From NCBI GenBank assembly GCA_020639075.1, contig JACKHI010000002.1, forward strand, positions 372,001 to 436,000: a stretch of DNA of 64,000 nucleotides, in the 5' to 3' direction. A model generated the notes under the pieces. The model saw nothing but the letters and a program-made list of their open reading frames with translations. It was not told where the DNA came from and searched no databases. Positions 27,644 to 38,134 of this stretch are shown here, one piece after another. Numbering within the stretch: the first letter of the stretch is position 1; each line of letters opens with the position of its first letter. The position numbers and the translations under genes are program-made. The DNA comes from Phycisphaerales bacterium. Its GTDB lineage: Bacteria; Planctomycetota; Phycisphaerae; UBA1845; UTPLA1.

Positions 27644-28462
27644 TTAGGCTGCGGAGACATTTTCGAGTTTCCGTTTGCCGACCTCGAACGGGATGATATC
27701 GGTTGGGCGTTCGGCCCGCTCATTCACCACTTCGTGCCAATAGATGAGTTCGAGCGAACCGTCCTCGTTCTCGACCAACGCCGTGCAGTTCTCGATCCAG
27801 TCGCCGGTGTTGCAGTATTCAATGTCGCCCGCCTTGCGCTGCGCCGGCTGGTGGATGTGACCGCAGATGACGCCGTCGACGTTACGTCGATGCGCCTCGT
27901 CGGCGAGAATCTTCTCGAAGTTGTTGAGGAACTTTACAGCGCCCTTCACCTTCCGCTTGATCGCGCCCGAGAGCGAAAAGTAGGGCTTGCCGAACCAGCG
28001 ACGGACTGCGTTGTAGACGCGATTGATGACGACGAGCCGCCGGTAGCCCCAGTCGCCTAGCTTCGCCATCCACGGATGCACCCGCACGGCGGCGTCAAAG
28101 CGATCACCGTGGGTGACCAGGAAGCGCCGGCCATCGGCGGTTTCGTGGATCATGTCGTCGACGACCTGGATGTCGCCGAAGGAGTACCCGATGAACTCGC
28201 GGAAGAACTCGTCGTGATTGCCGGGAATGAAAAAGACCTTGGCGCCCTTGCGCGAGCGTTTGAGTAGCTTGTGCAGCACCTCGTTGTACTGCTTCGGCCA
28301 GAAGAACGCCTTCTTCAGCGCCCAGATGTCGATGATATCGCCCACCAGGTAGAGTTGATCGCAGCGGATCGTGTCCAGAAAGTGGTAGAACAGTTCGCTC
28401 TGGGCGTCGCGCGAGCCAAGATGAACGTCGGACACCCAGACACTTCGGTACTTCTTCTTCAT
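27644..28462 (-). CDS. LpxH-like calcineurin-type metallophosphoesterase
   Basis: 272 residues from the ATG at 28462 (an ATG three codons upstream is possible; the frame further upstream is not coding-like). Metal ligands are visible in order: DVHLG (Asp12, His14), GDIIDIW, GNHDEFF, THGDRFD and GHIHQP. This is the pattern of UDP-2,3-diacylglucosamine pyrophosphatases and related phosphoesterases. The lipid A role is uncertain, because the family includes enzymes on other nucleotide-sugar lipids. The glycosyltransferase gene 62 bp upstream on the same strand suggests a joint glycolipid or envelope function. Confidence 0.88.
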   Translation of the reverse strand: MKKKYRSVWVSDVHLGSRDAQSELFYHFLDTIRCDQLYLVGDIIDIWALKKAFFWPKQYNEVLHKLLKRSRKGAKVFFIPGNHDEFFREFIGYSFGDIQVVDDMIHETADGRRFLVTHGDRFDAAVRVHPWMAKLGDWGYRRLVVINRVYNAVRRWFGKPYFSLSGAIKRKVKGAVKFLNNFEKILADEAHRRNVDGVICGHIHQPAQRKAGDIEYCNTGDWIENCTALVENEDGSLELIYWHEVVNERAERPTDIIPFEVGKRKLENVSAA

Positions 28463-28524
28463 AACCAGCATCCCATGAGCCGCTGTCGGCTGCGTTATTG
28501 AATCACCTGACCGCGTCCGTGCGA

Positions 28525-29622
28525 TCAGGTGCGAGCGAGGCCGATTCGCCCCTCCAGCGTCTTTCCTGTTAACTCCGAAATGAAGGCCTCCAGCGCGTCC
28601 AGCGCCTCGGTGGCGCCGTCGCGCGTCTGCCGTTGAATTCGCCTTGTGAACTCGGGTTCGCGATCGAGGAACGCCCGCAGGATTTCCGGCGTCAGCTCGC
28701 CGCGGGCGACGTTCATGCCCTGCCCCAGCGTTTCGACCTGGTAGGCGTTGATCCGTTGTTCCAGGCAATCCTGCGGCATTGCGAGCACGGGCTTGCCGAA
28801 GTAGCGAATCTCGCCCAGCAACTGGTTGCCGGCGGTGGCGAAGACCGCCCGGCTGGAGGCGACGTCTTCGATGAACGGCAGATTGGCGACGGGCTTGTAT
28901 TCGATGTGCCCGTCCGTCCCCGTGCGGGGCGCGCCGTACACTCGGATCGGGAGGGCCTGTGCCTTCAGCGCCGCCTCGACCTGGGGCGTGAACTCCTCCT
29001 TGCCGCGATTCAGATACACGAGGAGGTGTTCCCCGCGCGTCGGCTCGACGGCGCGGACTTCGGCGCGGATGGAGGGACCTACGACGCGGACGTGCCCGGA
29101 GACCGTCACGGCGTCGAAGAAGGCCGTTGCGACGATTCGATCGGCGTGGCCGTACAGGGCCCTGTAGCCGATGCTGTAGCCCCATTGTTTGACAGCGTCG
29201 AGGAACGGCAGCCCGATGCGGCAATAGACAAGCACGGCAAAGTGATCGAACGTGATCCGCGGTATTCCGAGCCGACTGGCGATCTTGTGCGTGTAAATTT
29301 CGGAGTCCGTGAGAATGACGTCGGGGCAGAAGTCGCGAATCGTGCGTTCGATGCGTCGATACGATTTTCCGCGCAGCCAGACGTCGCGCACCAGCGGGAG
29401 GTTTCCCGTCATCGTTCTGAGCATGCTGATCTGACCGTTGTCAGCGTGATAGAAACCGAGCGTTGGAATTTCCGTGACGGCGTGCGATTCCGAGATGGAC
29501 GCGAGCGCGTCGCCGCCCGCGAGCACCAGCACATCGTGTCGCTTGGCGAGTTCGGGCAAGACCGACAGGGTTCTCATGGCATGGCCGCGGCCGTAGCCGT
29601 GAACGCCGTAGACGATTCGCAA
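28525..29622 (-). CDS. GT-B glycosyltransferase of the MJ1255/UDP-glucuronosyltransferase-like family
   Basis: 365 residues. The N-terminus MRIVYGVHGYGRGHAMRT is the glycine-rich acceptor-side loop of MurG-like GT-B enzymes, and the C-terminal half has 'LLVYLNRGKEE', 'NLPFIEDVASSRAVFATAGNQLLGEIRYFGKPVLAMPQ', the donor-nucleotide side. Sugar and acceptor are unknown. It precedes the LpxH-like gene in a probable operon. Confidence 0.85.
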   Translation of the reverse strand: MRIVYGVHGYGRGHAMRTLSVLPELAKRHDVLVLAGGDALASISESHAVTEIPTLGFYHADNGQISMLRTMTGNLPLVRDVWLRGKSYRRIERTIRDFCPDVILTDSEIYTHKIASRLGIPRITFDHFAVLVYCRIGLPFLDAVKQWGYSIGYRALYGHADRIVATAFFDAVTVSGHVRVVGPSIRAEVRAVEPTRGEHLLVYLNRGKEEFTPQVEAALKAQALPIRVYGAPRTGTDGHIEYKPVANLPFIEDVASSRAVFATAGNQLLGEIRYFGKPVLAMPQDCLEQRINAYQVETLGQGMNVARGELTPEILRAFLDREPEFTRRIQRQTRDGATEALDALEAFISELTGKTLEGRIGLART

Positions 29623-29731
29623 GGCCGATCCTCCTTGCGGGTATCCTGCATCAACCGTGTGATCTGCGTGTTTGGGCGGGGTTCAGGATCTGTTAAATGT
29701 GCTCGTAGACCTTGATCTTTCCAGGTGTCGG

Positions 29732-31759
29732 CTACTGGAAGCGATCCTGTTCTTCAGTGGGCACTTCTTCTGCGTCGAGCGCGAGGAGGTGCTGGGTGGA
29801 AAAGTACCGTTGCATTCGAAACCGGATCGGGACCAGGGCAGCGATCGCGAGCGGAAACACGATGCCGAAACGGCTGGCGCGAATCGCCCAAAGTGAAACC
29901 AGGCAGATCAGCTGCGCGATTGTGTACTTGTGTATCGTCCAGATTGGAACGCGCCGCGTGTAGTGATTGCTCGGGTACAGCGCGGAATCCATCGGCCACA
30001 GGTTGAGCCGTTCGAAGAACTGGTTGCCGGCCATGCTGACAACGCCCATATACAGAAATAGTCCGTAGAGCACGGCCATCGGGATATTCCTCAAGAGCGG
30101 CAGGGCGAGCAGGGCGAGACCGATCAGCAGGTGAATCGACAGGCCGGTTACGCGGTTCTCCCGCACCTTGATGATGCGTTCCTTCCGAATTCCATCGGCG
30201 CCGATCACTTCCTCGACTGTCGCGAGGCTTCTCACGTGGTTCAGCGATCGCACGGTTGCGGCGACAAGCCAGGGCAGTCCGAACAGTGAGCAGATTGCGA
30301 TGAGACCGCCGACGATCGCCAGGTCCAGATGGTAGCCTTCTCCCTTGGTCAGCTTGTTGTCTTTGTTGTTGACGAGGCGCGCCGTGATGTTCTGATCAAG
30401 GTAGACGAGCACGGCGACAAGTAGCGCCGGCAGGGCGGCGCCGAGCTTGACCCAATTGGCCGCTTCCATCGGGTTCGTGAACCAGGGGCGTCCTGACGTC
30501 GTGCCGAGCGATTTTGGAACGGCCAATTCCTCAATGTCGACGCCGGCATAGAAAACGAACGCAATCGCCGCCATCGATATGATCGCGATTGTCGGGCCGA
30601 AGTCCGCGAGGAACTCCCGCATCTTCGGTTGCAGATATCGGCTTCGTTTGAAGCGGGACAGATTCATCGCAATGAAGAAGGTCCCCAGCGCCAGCATGAG
30701 TGTGAGCAGCGCAGAGGCCTCGGATTTCGTGTCGCCGAAGATTTTTCTCACGGCTTCGAAGATGAAGATTATCGAGATCAATGCGGCGAAGATTTCATCA
30801 GTGAAGCGCGTAAAGTAGCGCATCAGAAAGCTTGCATCCGTCACAGCCAGGATCAACAGGAACAGAAACGTCCACAGCCCGACCCAGGCATAGGCCGACA
30901 GAAACGGGACATCGAGCTCCCTGCTCATTGAGTAGAGAATCGACGTGATAATGAGCATCGGTCCCGTGCCGCCGAGCATGTTCAGCGGCTGGCCGGCGAA
31001 GACGGCGTAGATCACACCGCAGAACGCCGTCGACACGATCATCTCCACGGCGCCGATGTTTCCGCCGGTCAGGTCCGCCATGATGCCGCCAAATGTGACG
31101 GACGGCGCGAGGCATGCAAAGAACAGGAACAGGATCGGTCCGAGACTCTTTGGCGTCAGGCCCTCGCGAAAGTCGGATGCGTAGTGGGGCAGGCGTCTTT
31201 TGATGTCGGCGCGCAGGCCGCCGGCGAATTTGCCGGTCCAAGTGAGTGCGTCCGGAGCTGCCTTGAGGTCTGGTACTTGCCGCTGCGGGATGCGCCGGGC
31301 TTCGAATCGTTCGAGGGCGGCGAGCATGTCTCGTTTGTTCCGGGCGACTTGAGCGTCGTAGCGGAACTGGTCGTCCGACATCAGCCGGGCGATGTTCATC
31401 AGCGTATCGAGATGCTCCGCGGCGCGGCCCTCCGGACCGAGCAGCAGGAAGACGAAGCGCGTCGGAACGCCGTCCGGCGCGCCGAGATTGATCGGTCGAG
31501 ACAATCTGACGAAGACAATGACCGGGTCGCGGAAGAAATCGAGGTAGACATGAGGTACGGCGACGGCGCTACCGATGGCGGTTGCACTCCGATCTTCGCG
31601 CTCGAGGAGCAACGCCTCAACATCAGCGCGTCTATTCGGGGCGAGAAGTCCCCGGCCGATGACCTGGTCGAGCGCTGCCTTGAAAATCGAATGGATATCG
31701 CGTGCGTCGAGATCGAGCAGATATGAATCGTCAAGAATCGCGCTTCGAAGCAGGTCCAT
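29732..31759 (-). CDS. SLC4-family anion (bicarbonate) transporter with N-terminal PTS EIIA-like domain
   Basis: 675 residues from the ATG at 31759. Residues 1-150 resemble the mannitol/fructose EIIA domain, with the phosphoacceptor His at 70 in 'AVAVPHVY'. Residues from about 205 onward have about 12 hydrophobic helices of the band 3/SLC4 fold (LGPILFLFFACLAPSVTFGGIM; GQPLNMLGGTGPMLI; PMAVLYGLFLYMG). EIIA-SLC4 fusions occur in bacteria, and the EIIA part probably senses phosphorylation or nitrogen/carbon state to gate HCO3- or other anion transport (inference). It sits upstream of the glycosyltransferase with a 109-bp gap. Confidence 0.9.
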   Translation of the reverse strand: MDLLRSAILDDSYLLDLDARDIHSIFKAALDQVIGRGLLAPNRRADVEALLLEREDRSATAIGSAVAVPHVYLDFFRDPVIVFVRLSRPINLGAPDGVPTRFVFLLLGPEGRAAEHLDTLMNIARLMSDDQFRYDAQVARNKRDMLAALERFEARRIPQRQVPDLKAAPDALTWTGKFAGGLRADIKRRLPHYASDFREGLTPKSLGPILFLFFACLAPSVTFGGIMADLTGGNIGAVEMIVSTAFCGVIYAVFAGQPLNMLGGTGPMLIITSILYSMSRELDVPFLSAYAWVGLWTFLFLLILAVTDASFLMRYFTRFTDEIFAALISIIFIFEAVRKIFGDTKSEASALLTLMLALGTFFIAMNLSRFKRSRYLQPKMREFLADFGPTIAIISMAAIAFVFYAGVDIEELAVPKSLGTTSGRPWFTNPMEAANWVKLGAALPALLVAVLVYLDQNITARLVNNKDNKLTKGEGYHLDLAIVGGLIAICSLFGLPWLVAATVRSLNHVRSLATVEEVIGADGIRKERIIKVRENRVTGLSIHLLIGLALLALPLLRNIPMAVLYGLFLYMGVVSMAGNQFFERLNLWPMDSALYPSNHYTRRVPIWTIHKYTIAQLICLVSLWAIRASRFGIVFPLAIAALVPIRFRMQRYFSTQHLLALDAEEVPTEEQDRFQ

Positions 31760-32514
31760 GGTCCTTGCTCCCAATAACCGGGGCGGATCATACCGGGCTG
31801 GTTTGGATCATACCAATTCGCCGATCGATCGACGCGAAGGTCGCGCATTGCCGGTGAATCTGTTTACTGCCACCAAGTTGGCGTGCGGTCTGAATCGGAT
31901 ATGCAATACGGCACTATCTGTCGCAACACGTTCACGCAAACGAAAGAAGTCATACGGGAGGCGTTGCCGTGCGGACAAGGCGTCTGCAATTACAAGAAGG
32001 ATCCTGGGATGATCCCCGCTGCGCCATGGTGATCGCCCGCGGTCGAGGCGCTTTCGGCAGGGCCGCAAACACTAAGTCGGGCGATCACATTCGAGACGTC
32101 CGATTCGATGGTTGAATGGAATCATGGAACCAGGCTTATCGGACGTTGCGGTTTGGGCTCGCGTTTCATGGCACATGCGACTTGGTGTCGACGCGATGGA
32201 CTCGTCGGGTAAGCGGATACGAGGAGTCCGGCGTTCGTGAATCAGCGGGCGCGAGCTCTCCGGACGTGTTTCGTCGTGGCGTTGTGTGCGATTCATCACT
32301 CCCGAATTGAGACGAGTCGGTCTCTTGAGTATGAGGACGGTCGCATACGTAATTCCACGCGGTGCGCGGTTGTGTCAACGTGCGAACTGCACGGAATACG
32401 TGGGTGGGGGTTGCGTAATCGTGTGGATCAACTTGTGTGAGTCCTGCGATAGTGATTCGTCCGAATACGGGTGCCATTAAGGCGACATTGGGATAAAGAA
32501 TTGTCGATTGCGGG
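31760..32514. other. 755-bp intergenic region between divergent transporter and histidine kinase genes
   Basis: No ORF here has both a ribosome binding site and a recognisable product. No tRNA, Y-RNA motif or strong hairpin was found. It should contain both promoters; a long 5' leader on the kinase mRNA is possible. Confidence 0.4.
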
Positions 32515-35500
32515 GTGAATCTCAGTGCTTGCGGGATCGATAAACAGGCAAAGCGACTGTCAACGTCGATTCGGATGAACAAGCAACGAATGGGGCCCAC
32601 TCAAACCAACTCAAGCAACGGTTCCGCGTCCGTGGAGTCGAGCGGCGTTTCCGCAATCGGGCGGACGTGGTGGACATTGTTGCTTGCGAGTACGGCGACA
32701 TTCGTACTGGAATTCGGCTTTGCCTACGCTTATGCGGCATGGGGTCCGTCGGAGCGGTCCGTCTATACCGCAATCTTCGATATCGTTCCGATCCTGGGAA
32801 TTGTTGCGCCTGCCCTGTCGTGGTGGGTTCTTCGCCGCCATCCTCGAACCACGGACAATGACGAAGATCCTCTTCCGTTTCTTCAATACGCCTTGACTGT
32901 CATCGTCGCGGGCATGATGGCGGCGGTGCTCAAGCTGGGGCTGCTGGTCGGGCTGGACGTGAATTCGCACTCATGGACGGATGGAGTGACGTGTCTCCTT
33001 CAGGCCTCGGTCGTCGGATTCGTATTCTGCCCGATGATCGTGCTCATTATTCTCGCGCGGCATCAACTCGGTCCGTTCGGCCGCTATGGAAGGGCCGTGT
33101 CTGTTGAGAATCTCCCGGGAAGCACAGGCGTCGTCGTTCGCACGCGTCGGCTGTTCAATATCGCGCTGGCGTTGACTGCGTTTGTGGTGCTTGCCGCGCT
33201 TCTGTACGTCTTCGTGGCCAGCACGAATACGAGAACGGATTCCGTTGCAGTGGAGCTCGTCGGTCGCCAGCGGATGTTGGGCGAGCAGATCGTCGCCGAC
33301 GCGTTGATTCTGGCAGGGGATCCAGGCAATCACGCGGCGCGCGTCGACTTGAACCACGCGATCGCGACTGTCCAGCACGTCAATGCTGCGTTGTCTCTCG
33401 GCGGAGAAGGCATTGGTGCAAAGATCGATCTTCCGCCGGAGCGCCGAAAGTCGTTCGGCGACTCATCCATGCAGCTATCCAGGTTGATAGCGGCTGCGCT
33501 GCATCTGAGCGGCGGATACTCGATGAGCGACTCGGAGCGTGACGTCGTTCTCGCTCAGCTTGCAACGGAGAAGTCGGCCTGGGCGTCCGCGATGGGGGAT
33601 CTCAACGCCGAACTGGCGAATGAGATTGAGGCGGATCGACGCCGTCTTGCCCGTTTGTCGCTTGTTGCGGCGGCGACGTTCGTGATCGTGATGCTTGCGA
33701 AGTGGCTCGTGATCTACCGGCCGATCTTACGCCGACTCGAGCTGAGCGTGAATGCGGAAGTCGACGCTCGTCGCGAAGCCGAGCAGTTCAAGGTCGTCGC
33801 CGAGCGAACGACCAACGCCGTCATCGTCGCCGGCGTCGATCGGTGCATCACGTGGGTCAATGCAGGCTTCACGCTGATCACGGGTTACACAGCGGAAGAA
33901 GTGATCGGAAAGCACGCGAGCACTCTCCTGTGTTATGACGGCACGGATTCGAGCGTCGTGGAATCCGTCCGAGCCGCACTGAATACAGGCGAGGGACGCC
34001 GATTCGCGATTCGGAATCGGCGGAAGGACGGGGCTGAAATCTGGCTCGACGTGGACCTCCAGCCTCTGCGGAGTCGGGACGGCCACGTGTCGGGCTATGT
34101 CGCCATCGAGAGCGACGTGACGGACCAGGTGGAACTTACGCAGCGACTCCACGAGAAAGTGCAGATGCTTGAGGAGGCGGAACGCATCGCACACATCGGA
34201 CATTGGTCGTGGGATGCGGCGACCGACAAGCTGACGTGGTCGCGCGAGATCTACGATCATTACGACCGCGATCCGATGTTGGGGCCTCCCAACCTTGCCG
34301 ATTATCCAACCCTGTTGACGCCGGAGAGTGCAAAAGAGCTGAAGCGGAACATCGATCATGCGATGGCCACAGGGGAGCCGTTCTGCATTTTCGTTAAAAC
34401 GTCGGCGGAGGACTTCAAGTGGGCGGAAGCGCGCGGAAAGGTCCGTCGTGACGCCAACGGCGAAATTGTCGGCCTGTTCGGGACGTGCCGGGACATCACG
34501 GAACAGGTCCGCACGCAAGAGGAGCTCGCCGAAAAGGTCGCCCGACTGGAATCCGCTGAACGAATCGCAAGCATCGGTCACTGGTCGTGGGATGCCAAGA
34601 CGGATCGCGTTGCGTGGTCGTTGATGAACTTCGAGCATTACCATCGCGATCCGTCGCTCGGACCGCCGAGTGTCGAAGAATATCTGTCGATGCTAACGCC
34701 CGACAGCGCCGAGCGGCTCCGATCCGCCATCGATCGCGCGATGACGACGGGAGAGCCATACGTCGTCGAACTCGCGTCTAAAGGGGACTCGCCTGTATGG
34801 ATCGAGACGCGCGGCTTCCCGCAGTTCGATGAATCGGGCAACATCGTCGGTCGCTTCGGCACCTCGCGCGATATCACGGAGTCGGTCCAGGCGAAGTTGG
34901 TCCTGGACGAAAAGGTCGCGCTGCTTGAGGAAGCCGAGCGGATTGCGCAGCTCGGGCATTGGTCATACGATCCCTCGACTGACAAGCTCAGCTGGTCCAA
35001 GCAGGTATATCGGATTTACGGGCGCGATCCGGCCTTGGGGCCGCCGACACGCGAAGAACATCGGCAGATGATTACAGCGGACGGCCGCGAGCAATTGGCA
35101 AGCGCCCTGGAGACGATGCTGGCCGGACGGGAGATGCCGACGCTACGTGTTCAGACGACGGGGACGCCATCAAAGTGGCTGGAACTTCTCGGACGACCGA
35201 AAATCGACGGCAACGGCGATGTCATTACGTTGTATGGAACGGTTCGCGACATCACTGAACAGGTTCGTACACAGCAGGCTCTGGATGAGAAGGTGACGCG
35301 CCTGGAGGCGGCTGAAATCTCCGCGAACATGGGGCATTTCAGCTTCGACCTCCGCACGCACAAGGTGCAGTGGTCGGATCACATGTTCCGGTTGATGAAT
35401 CGGGATCGGGCGCTCGGGGCGATGACGCTTGTGGAATTCGAGAAGCTGCTCGTGCCGGAAAGCGCGGGCCTGCTTCGGAACGAACTGCAGGCCGTTATGA

Positions 35501-38073
35501 CGGGCGGCGTGGTTCGTCCTCTCAGACTCCAACTTTTGGACGAACGTGAAACTCGCTGGATCGAATTGCGTGCCAATACCACGCGAACACGCATGGGCGA
35601 CGTTCGCTCTCTTTACGGCACGTGCCGTGACATATCGGCGCAGGTCAAGCGCGAAATGCAGTTGACATCGCTGATCGAAGAACTGCGGATGCGAAAACTC
35701 GCGCTGGATCAATACGCGATCGTGACGGAAACCGACGCCGAAGGCAGCATCACGAAGGTCAACGACAACTTCTGCAAGATCAGCGGCTACACGCGGAAAG
35801 AGCTGATCGGTCGAAATCATCGCATCGTCAATTCGGGGGTTCATCCGCGGGGTTTCTGGGTCAACATGTACCAGAAGCTGGCGACGAACGGCGTCTGGCG
35901 GGGTGAAATCTGCAATCGTGCCAAGGACGGCTCGATCTACTGGGTCGATACGATCAACATGGCGCTGAAGGACGGCGCGGGAACGATATCGAAATATATC
36001 AGCGTCCGGTTCGACGTCACGCCGCGCAAGCGCGCGGAGGAACTCGTTCAACGGAGCGAACGTGAGCTCCGGGAGATGAACGACGCGCTGCCGATGATGG
36101 TCTGGACCGTCGGCCCCGACGGTAAGTGCACGTTCCTCAATAAATGCTGGACCGACTACACGGGGCGCGAGCTCATCCGCGAACTGGGCGACGGCTGGAC
36201 GGAGAACATTCATCCGGACGATCGAGAACGCGCGCGTCGACACTATCGCGAGGCGTTCACGCACCTGACGCCCGTGGAATTCGAGTACCGTCTGCGCCGC
36301 CACGACGGCGAGTATCGATGGATGTTCGATCGAGGGACGCCGCGATTCGCGGAGGATGGCGCGTTCAAGGGATATGTCGGCGGGTGCATTGACATCACTG
36401 TTCAAAAAGCCGCCGCCGAGCGAATGAAGCAAAGCGAAGCCGAGCTTCGCGAGATGAGCGACGCGCTTCCCCTTCTGGTCTGGATGGCGGACGGCGAGCA
36501 ACGCGTCACGTTTGTCAACAAGCGAGCCGACGACTTCCCGAATCGAGTCGTCGGCGCCGAACTTGGCAAGACGTGGGTCGATATCGTTCATCCCGAGGAT
36601 ATTGAGAAGTGTCTGGCGGCCTATCACGAGGCCTATCGGAGCAGGGCGCCGTTCGAGATTGAATATCGCGTGCAGCATCCTGACGGCGCTTATCGCTGGG
36701 TCATGGATCGCGGGGATCCGAGATTCGCCGAGGACGAAACGCTGCTCGGTTTCGTCGGCGGCTGCATCGACGTGACGGCGCGGAAGGAAGCGGAATCCGC
36801 CCTCGTCCGTGCTCGCGAGCTGGCGGAATCGGCGGACAGGTCCAAGAGCGAGTTCCTCGCGAACATGAGCCACGAGATTCGTACGCCCATGACGGCGATT
36901 CTCGGCTATACGGAATTGCTTTCCGACACGAGCGATCGTCTCGCATCGCCGGAAGTTCGCGCGCAATACGTGGAGACGATCCGCCGGAACGGCGAACACC
37001 TCTTGTCGATCATCAACGACATCCTGGATCTGTCCAAGATCCAGGCCGGCAAGATGACGGTCGAAATACTCCCTGTGGACCTCGCACGGACGGTACACGA
37101 TGTGGTCGCGCTGATGAATGTTCGGGCGATCGCCAAGGACGTGTCCTTGCGCGTGCTGTCTGACGGGCCGATACCGGCGACGGTCGACTGCGATCCGGTC
37201 CGGCTGCGCCAGATTCTCATGAATCTCGTCGGGAACGCCGTGAAGTTCACGGAAGTCGGAGGCGTCGAAATCGTTGTCTCCTACAGTCCGGAAGGGATGT
37301 TCGGGCCGACGCTTTCAATTGCAGTCCGAGATACCGGCGTGGGAATGACTCGCGAGCAGATGACAAAGCTCTTCGCTGCATTCCATCAGGCGGATACTTC
37401 GATGACGCGTCGCTTCGGCGGTACAGGGCTCGGCCTGATGATTTCGATGCGCCTTGCGGAACTGCTCGGCGGCGATCTCACGGCGGAGAGCGAAACCGGC
37501 AAGGGAAGCGTATTTACGCTGTGGCTCCCGGTCGGCAGACCCGATGTCAAGATGCTCTCGCCTACGAGTTTTGAGAGCGCACAAGCGTCAATCGACGCGC
37601 AAAATGACGGTGCGACGGCGCCGACGTCGGTGGCCGTCGAAAAGCCGCAGACGGCGCCGTTGGAAGGGCTCCGAATCCTGCTTGTCGAGGACGGCCCGGA
37701 CAACCAGCGCCTGATCGCGTTCCATCTGCGAAAATCAGGAGCCGTGGTCACGCTGGCGGACAATGGTCAAGTTGCGGTCGAGGCGATGACGATCGATTCG
37801 ACGCTGGACGGAACGCCTCGTGATCCTGCCCCCTTTGACGTGGTCCTGATGGACATGCAGATGCCCGTCATGGACGGATATGAGGCCACGCGGCGCCTGC
37901 GCGCGATGGGTTGTCGCGCGCCGATCGTCGCGCTGACGGCGCACGCGATGGAGGGGGATCGCGAAAAGTGCATCGACGCAGGGTGCGACGATTACGCGAC
38001 CAAGCCGATCGATCGCAAGCGCCTCGTCGAAGTCTGCCTTCGAATGACCTCCGGCAAGTCCAAGGTCGTCTGA
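32515..38073 (+). CDS. Hybrid sensor histidine kinase with eight PAS domains and a C-terminal receiver
   Basis: 1852 residues if the GTG at 32515 is used; an ATG at 32575 is also possible. The N-terminal ~420 residues have five or more hydrophobic helices and a PilJ-type sensor segment (VELVGRQRMLGEQIVADAL). Then come eight PAS domains, about 110-125 residues each; numbers 2 to 5 share the start 'EAERIAxxGHWSWD' and the end 'GTCRDITEQ'. HisKA follows near 1442 with the phosphoacceptor in FLANMSHEIRTPMTAILGY, HATPase near 1550-1675 (NLVGNAVKF; DTGVGM; GGTGLGL), and a receiver near 1718-1850 (LLVEDGPDN; VLMDMQMPVMDGYEA; Lys in TKPID). It autophosphorylates His and passes phosphate to its own Asp; the signal is unknown. 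Confidence 0.95.
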   Translation: MNLSACGIDKQAKRLSTSIRMNKQRMGPTQTNSSNGSASVESSGVSAIGRTWWTLLLASTATFVLEFGFAYAYAAWGPSERSVYTAIFDIVPILGIVAPALSWWVLRRHPRTTDNDEDPLPFLQYALTVIVAGMMAAVLKLGLLVGLDVNSHSWTDGVTCLLQASVVGFVFCPMIVLIILARHQLGPFGRYGRAVSVENLPGSTGVVVRTRRLFNIALALTAFVVLAALLYVFVASTNTRTDSVAVELVGRQRMLGEQIVADALILAGDPGNHAARVDLNHAIATVQHVNAALSLGGEGIGAKIDLPPERRKSFGDSSMQLSRLIAAALHLSGGYSMSDSERDVVLAQLATEKSAWASAMGDLNAELANEIEADRRRLARLSLVAAATFVIVMLAKWLVIYRPILRRLELSVNAEVDARREAEQFKVVAERTTNAVIVAGVDRCITWVNAGFTLITGYTAEEVIGKHASTLLCYDGTDSSVVESVRAALNTGEGRRFAIRNRRKDGAEIWLDVDLQPLRSRDGHVSGYVAIESDVTDQVELTQRLHEKVQMLEEAERIAHIGHWSWDAATDKLTWSREIYDHYDRDPMLGPPNLADYPTLLTPESAKELKRNIDHAMATGEPFCIFVKTSAEDFKWAEARGKVRRDANGEIVGLFGTCRDITEQVRTQEELAEKVARLESAERIASIGHWSWDAKTDRVAWSLMNFEHYHRDPSLGPPSVEEYLSMLTPDSAERLRSAIDRAMTTGEPYVVELASKGDSPVWIETRGFPQFDESGNIVGRFGTSRDITESVQAKLVLDEKVALLEEAERIAQLGHWSYDPSTDKLSWSKQVYRIYGRDPALGPPTREEHRQMITADGREQLASALETMLAGREMPTLRVQTTGTPSKWLELLGRPKIDGNGDVITLYGTVRDITEQVRTQQALDEKVTRLEAAEISANMGHFSFDLRTHKVQWSDHMFRLMNRDRALGAMTLVEFEKLLVPESAGLLRNELQAVMTGGVVRPLRLQLLDERETRWIELRANTTRTRMGDVRSLYGTCRDISAQVKREMQLTSLIEELRMRKLALDQYAIVTETDAEGSITKVNDNFCKISGYTRKELIGRNHRIVNSGVHPRGFWVNMYQKLATNGVWRGEICNRAKDGSIYWVDTINMALKDGAGTISKYISVRFDVTPRKRAEELVQRSERELREMNDALPMMVWTVGPDGKCTFLNKCWTDYTGRELIRELGDGWTENIHPDDRERARRHYREAFTHLTPVEFEYRLRRHDGEYRWMFDRGTPRFAEDGAFKGYVGGCIDITVQKAAAERMKQSEAELREMSDALPLLVWMADGEQRVTFVNKRADDFPNRVVGAELGKTWVDIVHPEDIEKCLAAYHEAYRSRAPFEIEYRVQHPDGAYRWVMDRGDPRFAEDETLLGFVGGCIDVTARKEAESALVRARELAESADRSKSEFLANMSHEIRTPMTAILGYTELLSDTSDRLASPEVRAQYVETIRRNGEHLLSIINDILDLSKIQAGKMTVEILPVDLARTVHDVVALMNVRAIAKDVSLRVLSDGPIPATVDCDPVRLRQILMNLVGNAVKFTEVGGVEIVVSYSPEGMFGPTLSIAVRDTGVGMTREQMTKLFAAFHQADTSMTRRFGGTGLGLMISMRLAELLGGDLTAESETGKGSVFTLWLPVGRPDVKMLSPTSFESAQASIDAQNDGATAPTSVAVEKPQTAPLEGLRILLVEDGPDNQRLIAFHLRKSGAVVTLADNGQVAVEAMTIDSTLDGTPRDPAPFDVVLMDMQMPVMDGYEATRRLRAMGCRAPIVALTAHAMEGDREKCIDAGCDDYATKPIDRKRLVEVCLRMTSGKSKVV

Positions 38074-38134
38074 ATCGCGTTATGGCGAATCAGACGGCAC
38101 AACGCCGGACCCACAGGTCATCATCGCTTCAAGT

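Noticed and set aside
35170..37098. 642-codon minus-strand open frame
   Set aside because: Antisense to the PAS and HisKA domains of the hybrid kinase; composition is Arg/Val-rich without a family.
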